The notes under the pieces: generated by a model | Told to the model about the DNA's origin: nothing | What the model saw: the letters and a program-made list of their open reading frames with translations, nothing else | Databases searched by the model: none | Shown: piece by piece, positions 15,050-18,924 of the stretch | How the letters are laid out: each line of letters starts with the position of its first letter | How positions within the stretch are numbered: position 1 is the first letter of the stretch | Program-made: the position numbers and the translations under genes | Assembly (NCBI GenBank): GCA_031364965.1 | Contig: JANLXF010000146.1 | Span: 1 to 18,924 of the forward strand | Source: JAOUEA01 sp031364965 | Lineage (GTDB): Bacteria > Actinomycetota > UBA4738 > HRBIN12 | Length of the DNA: 18,924 nt | Reading direction: 5' to 3'

Positions 15050-15613
15050 ATGCGCCGCACGGTTCGGATCGCCGCCCTCGGGCTCGTCGCGAGCCTGACG
15101 CTCGCCCTCGCGCCCGCAGCCCAGGCTGGCCAGTACATCGGATACCGGGGCACGACGGAGCAGGATCATCGCGCCAGGGCCGTCGTGCACCGGACCGACC
15201 TCGGCCGTCTCTTCCTCGTCGGGATCGAGAACGGCTACACGCTCACGTGCGAGGACACCACGACCCAGGAATGGTTCGTCGGCGCGTTCTTCTCGCCCGG
15301 CTTCCGGCTCGACGGCAATCGCCGCGTGCACCTCAACGAGAACTGGGGCGACGTCGCGATCCACTACAACGGCCGTCTGGGCTGGCGCGGTGGGACCGGC
15401 ACCACGAAATGGTCGGTGGCCACGCTGGACGCCGACGAGCAGGCGATGCTCTGCACCTCCGGACGCCAAGGCTGGACCCTCGCGCGGCGTGGGTCGGCAC
15501 CCGCGCGGCTCGACGGGAAGGACGTGGCGCTGCGGATCGGCTACGCGCGTGTGCGCGTCGGGGCCGGCGGGGTCACGAAACTCGTGCGCTTCCGCCCGCC
15601 GCTCGCGCGGTAG
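15050..15613 (+). CDS. Secreted protein of unknown function (187 aa)
   Basis: The N-terminus is a classic Sec signal peptide: basic MRRTVR, hydrophobic core IAALGLVASLTLALA, and an AQA cleavage site after residue 26. I do not recognise the mature domain of about 160 residues. It holds two cysteines, in TLTCED and MLCTSG, that could form one disulfide, and is rich in Trp, Gly and Arg with short beta-like stretches (GQYIGYRGTTEQ, RLGWRGGTGTTKWSV, DVALRIGYARVRV). No catalytic motif stands out. It is flanked by divergent uvrB and by the convergent ATPase gene, whose stop lies three bases away, leaving no room for a separate terminator. A well-expressed extracellular or wall-associated protein is likely given the strong Shine-Dalgarno. 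Confidence 0.8.
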   Translation: MRRTVRIAALGLVASLTLALAPAAQAGQYIGYRGTTEQDHRARAVVHRTDLGRLFLVGIENGYTLTCEDTTTQEWFVGAFFSPGFRLDGNRRVHLNENWGDVAIHYNGRLGWRGGTGTTKWSVATLDADEQAMLCTSGRQGWTLARRGSAPARLDGKDVALRIGYARVRVGAGGVTKLVRFRPPLAR

Positions 15614-15616
15614 CCG

Positions 15617-16366
15617 CTAGAGCCGGCCGGCGTCGACGATCCGCTGAAGGAACCGCCGCGTGCGGTCCTCCTTCGGGTCGTTGAAGATCTGCTGCGGCGG
15701 GCCGTCTTCGAGGATCACGCCCTCGTCGAGGAAGCACACACGGCTCGCGATGTCCCGGGCGAACCCCATCTCGTGCGTCGCGATCAGCATCGTCATGCCG
15801 CCAGCCGCGAGCTCGCGGATCACGTCGAGCACCTCGGCGACGAGCTCGGGGTCCAGGGCGCTCGTGACCTCGTCGAGCAGCATGATGTCGGGCTGCATCG
15901 CCAGGGCGCGCACGATCGCCACCCGCTGCTGCTGCCCGCCCGAGAGCCGGTCGGGGTATTCGTCGGCCTTGTCGGCCAGGCCGAACCGATCGAGCAACTC
16001 GCGAGCGCGGGACGCGGCGTCGGTCTGCGAAAGGTTCAGCACCTCCACGGGGGCGAGCGTGACGTTGCGCATCACTGTCATGTGCGGGAACAGGTTGAAC
16101 GACTGGAACACGATCCCGATCTGGCGGCGGATCGCGTTCACGTCCACGCCCTGGGCGGTGATCTCCCGCCCGAGCACCGTGATACGACCGGCGTCGATCG
16201 GCTCGAGCAGGTTGATGCAGCGCAGCAGCGTCGACTTGCCCGAGCCCGAGGCGCCGATCAGGCAGATCACTTCGTGCTCGGCGACCGTCAGGTCGATCCC
16301 CCGCAGGACCTCGAGCTCGTCGAAGCGCTTGTGCAGGCCCTCGATGCGGACGGCCTCGGTGCTCAC
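15617..16366 (-). CDS. Polar amino-acid ABC transporter, ATP-binding protein
   Basis: This 249-residue ATPase is of the GlnQ/HisP type and powers the importer encoded just upstream. All ABC motifs are present: Walker A GASGSGKST at 38-46, Q-loop Gln88 (VFQSFNLFPH), signature LSGGQ at 141-145, Walker B IMLLDE with catalytic E166, and H-loop His198 (ATHEM). The D-loop region reads DEVTSALDPE rather than the commoner DEPTSALDPE. The GTG start overlaps the permease stop in GTGA (16366-16363), indicating translational coupling and a fixed subunit ratio. Last gene of the operon. The family takes up polar or charged L-amino acids, and which one cannot be told from the ATPase. Confidence 0.95.
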   Translation of the reverse strand: MSTEAVRIEGLHKRFDELEVLRGIDLTVAEHEVICLIGASGSGKSTLLRCINLLEPIDAGRITVLGREITAQGVDVNAIRRQIGIVFQSFNLFPHMTVMRNVTLAPVEVLNLSQTDAASRARELLDRFGLADKADEYPDRLSGGQQQRVAIVRALAMQPDIMLLDEVTSALDPELVAEVLDVIRELAAGGMTMLIATHEMGFARDIASRVCFLDEGVILEDGPPQQIFNDPKEDRTRRFLQRIVDAGRL

Positions 16367-17256
16367 AGGGCGCTCCCCGCCTGGCGGCGTCTGCGATCCT
16401 TCGCGACGAGGGCGTCGACGAGCCGCGTCATCGGCACGGTGATCACCACGTAGACGACCGCGAGGGCGACGTAGGACGTGAAGTTGAACGAGGCGGCGCT
16501 GTCGATCCCGGCCGTGCGGAAGGCCTCCGTAAGGCCGACCAAAGAGACGAGCACTGTGTCTTTCTGGAGCCCGATGAAGTCGTTCAGGAGCGGCGGGATC
16601 ACGCGACGCACCGCTTGCGGCAAGATCACGTAGCGCATCGACTGGCCGCGCGAGAGCCCCAGCGATCGCGCGGCCGCCACCTGGCTGGCGTGCACCGACT
16701 CGATCCCCGCCCGATAGACCTCAGCGACGTACGCCGAATACACGAGCACCAACGACACGACCCCCCAGAAGAACACGGAGTCCGGCACGCCCTGGATCCC
16801 GAGCGCGGGAACCCCGAACGCGAGCAGGTAGATCACGAGGATCGTCGGGATCCCGCGGAAGAGGTCGGTGTAGAGCACCGCGAGCAGCCGGAGCGGGAAG
16901 AAAACCGGCCCGGGAAGGCTCCGCATCACGGCGACGACGAGAGCGAACGCGAGGATCAGTACCTCGGACGCCATGAAGAGCTTGATGTTCACGAGGAACG
17001 AACGCACGATCCCCGGGAACGAGGACTTGAACTGCGCGCGGCTGAAGAACGCGGTCTTGACCTCGTCCCAGCCCGGCGAGTTCACGACGATCAGCGACAG
17101 CACGAGGAAGAACACAACCGTGCTGGCCACGGCGATCGCGACACTCTTCCCGCCCTCGGCCCGCAGCGGCGCGAACAACTTCGACCCGCGGTCGCCGTTG
17201 GTGAGCCGGGGATCCCCGGGCTGGTGCTGGTACAGCTCCGGGCCGGGTGAAGACAT
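16363..17256 (-). CDS. Polar amino-acid ABC transporter, permease protein
   Basis: This 297-residue inner-membrane protein is of the HisM/GlnP type. After an unusual hydrophilic N-terminal region of about 35 residues, several membrane-spanning segments follow (for example VAIAVASTVVFFLVLSLIVV and VFFWGVVSLVLVYSAYVAEV). The EAA loop that docks on the ATPase is visible as YRAGIESVHASQVAAARSLG followed by ILPQAVRRVIPPLLNDFI. Only one permease gene is present, so the transporter probably uses a homodimer. ATG 17256 lies 21 bases after the binding-protein stop. A GGTGAGG sits unusually close to the ATG (two bases), so translation may lean on coupling. The permease stop overlaps the ATPase start. 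Confidence 0.93.
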   Translation of the reverse strand: MSSPGPELYQHQPGDPRLTNGDRGSKLFAPLRAEGGKSVAIAVASTVVFFLVLSLIVVNSPGWDEVKTAFFSRAQFKSSFPGIVRSFLVNIKLFMASEVLILAFALVVAVMRSLPGPVFFPLRLLAVLYTDLFRGIPTILVIYLLAFGVPALGIQGVPDSVFFWGVVSLVLVYSAYVAEVYRAGIESVHASQVAAARSLGLSRGQSMRYVILPQAVRRVIPPLLNDFIGLQKDTVLVSLVGLTEAFRTAGIDSAASFNFTSYVALAVVYVVITVPMTRLVDALVAKDRRRRQAGSAL

Positions 17257-17277
17257 GGCCTCACCGCCGCCGGCGCG

Positions 17278-18198
17278 TTACGTGATCACCGAGTAGTCGA
17301 GCTTGGCGAGCCACTGGGCCTGGAGGTCGGCGAGCGTCCCGTCGGACTTCAGCTCCTCGAGCGCGAGGTTCACGCACTCGACGAGCGGGCTGTCCTTGTC
17401 GAACGTCATCCCGAAGTACTCGCCGTCGTTCGGGAACTGACCGACGACGACGCCGTTCTCGGCCTGGCCGATCAGCACGTTGACATAGGCGGTCGGGGCG
17501 TCCACCACGTAGGCGTCGATCTGCCCGTTGTTGAGCGCCTGGATCACGTCGACGGAGCGGTCGAAGACCGCGGGCTGCTGGTCGGGCTGGACCTGGTCCA
17601 CGATGTAGGAGTAGCTGGTCGTGCCGATCTGCGCCCCCAGCTTCAGCGGCTTCAGGTCGGCGATCGAGGTCGCGTTAGCCGCGGGCGTGCCCTTGTTGGC
17701 GACGAGTGCCTGGTTCACGTCGTAGTAGCCGTCGCTGAACGCCACGACCTGCGCGCGCTCGGGCGAGTACGAGACCTGGCCGAGGTAGAAGTCGTACTCG
17801 CGGTTGCCGGGCTTGTAGGACTCGTTGAAATTCACCGGGGTCCAGTTGACCTGGTCGGTGGCCACGCCCAGCTTCTCGGCGATCTGGTACGCGACGGCGC
17901 TCTCGAAGCCCTCGCCGCTGGCCGGGTTGCCGGTGCCGCTGTTGGGCTGCGCCGTCCAGTCCCCGTAGGTGCCCGTTCCTGCGAACCAGGGCTGGAACGC
18001 GGGGTTGTCCGTGCCGATCGTGAGCGCGGTGGAGTCGAAGAGCGCATCGACATGGTCGGCATAGCACTCGATCGCGGAGGCCGCGGTCGTGCCCGTGTCC
18101 CCGGTCGCGCCCGAGGCGCCCACGACGCTGCTGGTGTCGTCGGAACAGGCGGCCGCCACCAGGAACAAAGCCGCCATGCCGATCACGATCTTGCGCAT
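17278..18198 (-). CDS. Amino-acid ABC transporter substrate-binding lipoprotein
   Basis: This 306-residue protein is a family 3 extracellular solute-binding protein, anchored by lipidation at Cys18 (hydrophobic segment ending LVAAAC) and followed by a Ser/Thr/Gly/Asp-rich tether to about residue 42. Family signatures: TIGTDNPAFQPW, EGFESAVAYQIAEKLGV, the SYSPERAQVVAFSDGYYD segment with R148, the residue that in HisJ-like proteins contacts the substrate carboxylate, and VVDAPTAYV with D233. A Gly/Asn-rich insertion of about 20 residues (72-96) precedes GFESAV. First gene of the importer operon. ATG 18198 is chosen for the signal peptide and AAGGGG eight bases upstream; the frame stays open to 18483 but that part overlaps the neighbouring permease gene. 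Confidence 0.94.
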   Translation of the reverse strand: MRKIVIGMAALFLVAAACSDDTSSVVGASGATGDTGTTAASAIECYADHVDALFDSTALTIGTDNPAFQPWFAGTGTYGDWTAQPNSGTGNPASGEGFESAVAYQIAEKLGVATDQVNWTPVNFNESYKPGNREYDFYLGQVSYSPERAQVVAFSDGYYDVNQALVANKGTPAANATSIADLKPLKLGAQIGTTSYSYIVDQVQPDQQPAVFDRSVDVIQALNNGQIDAYVVDAPTAYVNVLIGQAENGVVVGQFPNDGEYFGMTFDKDSPLVECVNLALEELKSDGTLADLQAQWLAKLDYSVIT

Positions 18199-18206
18199 CT
18201 CGATGT

Positions 18207-18212
18207 CCCCTT
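18207..18212 (-). promoter_or_regulatory. Shine-Dalgarno sequence of the binding-protein gene
   Basis: AAGGGG on the minus strand lies eight bases before ATG 18198. It supports this start over the in-frame upstream codons, together with the signal peptide that begins here. Confidence 0.65.
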
Positions 18213-18231
18213 CGAACGTCCCGACCGACGT

Positions 18232-18251
18232 CCGGCGATCCCCTCCGCCGG
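18232..18251 (-). promoter_or_regulatory. Hairpin in the 5' leader of the amino-acid importer operon
   Basis: CCGGCG and CGCCGG form a perfect six-base-pair stem around an eight-base loop GAGGGGAT, beginning about three bases after the predicted transcription start. The loop is Shine-Dalgarno-like. It could modulate leader translation or mRNA stability; no riboswitch family is recognised. Confidence 0.35.
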
Positions 18252-18260
18252 CACGCGCGG

Positions 18261-18266
18261 AGCCTA
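18261..18266 (-). promoter_or_regulatory. Predicted -10 element of the amino-acid importer operon
   Basis: TAGGCT on the minus strand, identical to the elements before the PLP-enzyme and 91-residue genes. It would start a transcript near 18254 with a leader of about 56 bases before the binding-protein ATG. It lies in the 74-base gap after the ABC-2 permease stop. Confidence 0.5.
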
Positions 18267-18272
18267 GCAGAC

Positions 18273-18924
18273 CTACTTCCGCGGCTCCCAGGAGAAGAAG
18301 CGCGTGGCGAGGACGAGCCCGAACAGGCCCCACGCGGCGATCACGATCAGATCCGACCAGTCGAACGGGAACGCCCGCAGGAGCCCGTGGCCCGTCGGGA
18401 CCATCACGTTGCCGAGGAACCCGGCCCGCATCGCCTCGGCGAAGTGCTTCACGGGGAACACGTTGCCGACGACGACCATCCACCCCGGCGCGCTGTCGTC
18501 GAGCGGAATGAAGATGCCCGAGAGGAAGAGCAAGGGAAGGATCGTGGCGTTCACGATCGGCGGCGCAGCGTCGGCGTTGGGGATCGCGCCGCTGATCGCG
18601 AGCGCGAGCGCCGCGAACGCCAGCGATCCGACCAAGAACGTCAGCACGAACTCCAGGAGCGGCACACCGGTCGGGAACGGCGAGTCGTAGACCAACCGGC
18701 CGAACACCAGCATGATCACCACGAGGAGCGCGCCCACCACCATGCCGTGAAGCACGCGCGACGAGAGATAGGCGCCCGAGGGAAGCGGCGTCCCGTGGAG
18801 ACGCTTCAAGATCCCCTGGTCGCGCGCGAACGTAGTCGTCATCGCGATGTTCGTGTAGCAGGCCGAGATCACGCCGAACGCTGCCATCGCGCCCACGAAG
18901 TACGTCGACTGCTTCAGGTCGATC
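18273..18924 (-). CDS. ABC-2 type transporter permease, C-terminal part, cut by window edge
   Basis: The frame enters from the right edge and encodes 217 whole residues up to TAG 18275-18273. It resembles drug/polysaccharide-type ABC-2 permeases: GVISACYTNIAMTTTFARDQGILKRLHGTPLPSGAYL is the typical cytoplasmic coupling region, followed by membrane segments (VVGALLVVIMLVFGRLVY, LVGSLAFAALALAISG, ILPLLFLSGIFIPLD) and the usual NVFPVKHFAEAMRAGFLG end. In such exporters the partner ATPase is normally encoded next to the permease, so it should lie just upstream, outside the window. A GTG at 18896 is in frame but is internal, because coding similarity continues to the edge. It is probably a separate transcription unit from the downstream importer. 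Confidence 0.9.
   Translation of the reverse strand, partial: IDLKQSTYFVGAMAAFGVISACYTNIAMTTTFARDQGILKRLHGTPLPSGAYLSSRVLHGMVVGALLVVIMLVFGRLVYDSPFPTGVPLLEFVLTFLVGSLAFAALALAISGAIPNADAAPPIVNATILPLLFLSGIFIPLDDSAPGWMVVVGNVFPVKHFAEAMRAGFLGNVMVPTGHGLLRAFPFDWSDLIVIAAWGLFGLVLATRFFSWEPRK

Larger units (their letters stand above)
18183..18254 (-). other. Possible leaderless upstream ORF (23 codons) overlapping the binding-protein start
   Basis: GTG 18254 lies exactly six bases after TAGGCT, the spacing of the window's leaderless starts. It opens a 23-residue frame rich in Arg and Ser that ends at TGA 18185-18183, running past the binding-protein ATG in another frame. The last codons include two AGA, normally rare in such G+C-rich genomes, although they are partly dictated by the overlapping gene. 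Translation is unproven. Confidence 0.25.

Noticed and set aside
12961..15684. 907-codon plus-strand open frame spanning uvrB and the secreted-protein gene
   Set aside because: It is antisense to well-identified uvrB and in another frame from the secreted protein. The translation is low-complexity, rich in Arg, Asp, Val and Leu with no domain, as expected from G+C-rich shadow frames.
18207..18225. LexA (SOS) operator suggested by TCGAAC near 18212
   Set aside because: Only one half-site is present; the inverted second half at the required spacing is missing. No convincing SOS box was seen before uvrA, uvrB or uvrC either.
18199..18483. N-terminal extension of the substrate-binding protein to 18483
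   Set aside because: That stretch overlaps the ABC-2 permease gene in another frame and would bury the lipoprotein signal peptide; the Shine-Dalgarno supports ATG 18198.

Overview
The window is strongly G+C-rich and almost entirely coding. It looks like a chromosomal segment of an actinobacterium (Actinomycetota), probably from a little-cultured lineage. The grounds are base composition, the uvrC-rapZ gene pair, and repeated starts of the form TAGNNT followed 6-8 bases later by ATG or GTG, the usual layout of leaderless actinobacterial transcripts. The exact class cannot be told from sequence alone. I see no tRNA, rRNA, CRISPR array, insertion sequence or phage gene.

Layout. (1) 1-6953, minus strand: uvrA, a lipoprotein with a beta-propeller and a blue-copper domain, uvrC and the 5' half of rapZ. 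(2) 7009-11867, plus strand: an S9-family serine peptidase, a 91-residue protein of unknown function, a two-domain ChrA-type transporter and a class V PLP enzyme resembling kynureninase and isopenicillin-N epimerase. (3) 11864-14931, minus strand: uvrB followed by a coupled metal-dependent amidohydrolase. (4) 15050-15613, plus strand: a secreted protein of unknown function. (5) 15617-18198, minus strand: a complete polar amino-acid ABC importer (binding lipoprotein, permease, ATPase). (6) 18273-18924, minus strand: the C-terminal part of an ABC-2 type permease, cut by the window edge.

Function. UvrA, UvrB and UvrC together give the complete nucleotide-excision-repair damage-recognition and incision machinery. 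The often adjacent order uvrB-uvrA-uvrC-rapZ is kept on the minus strand here, but it is opened up by an oppositely oriented metabolic/transport block between uvrB and uvrA and by the lipoprotein between uvrA and uvrC. The peptidase, PLP enzyme, amidohydrolase and amino-acid importer fit peptide and amino-acid use, but no pathway can be assembled from them with confidence.

Regulation. Several genes appear to be leaderless, with a -10-like hexamer (TAGAAT, TAGACT, TAGGCT or GATACT) ending 6-8 bases before the start codon. The secreted protein and the ABC-importer binding protein instead carry Shine-Dalgarno leaders. I did not find a clear unknown defence or mobile system. The most unusual items are the propeller-cupredoxin lipoprotein, the possible short leaderless upstream ORF and hairpin in the ABC-importer leader, and the promoter/start architecture.
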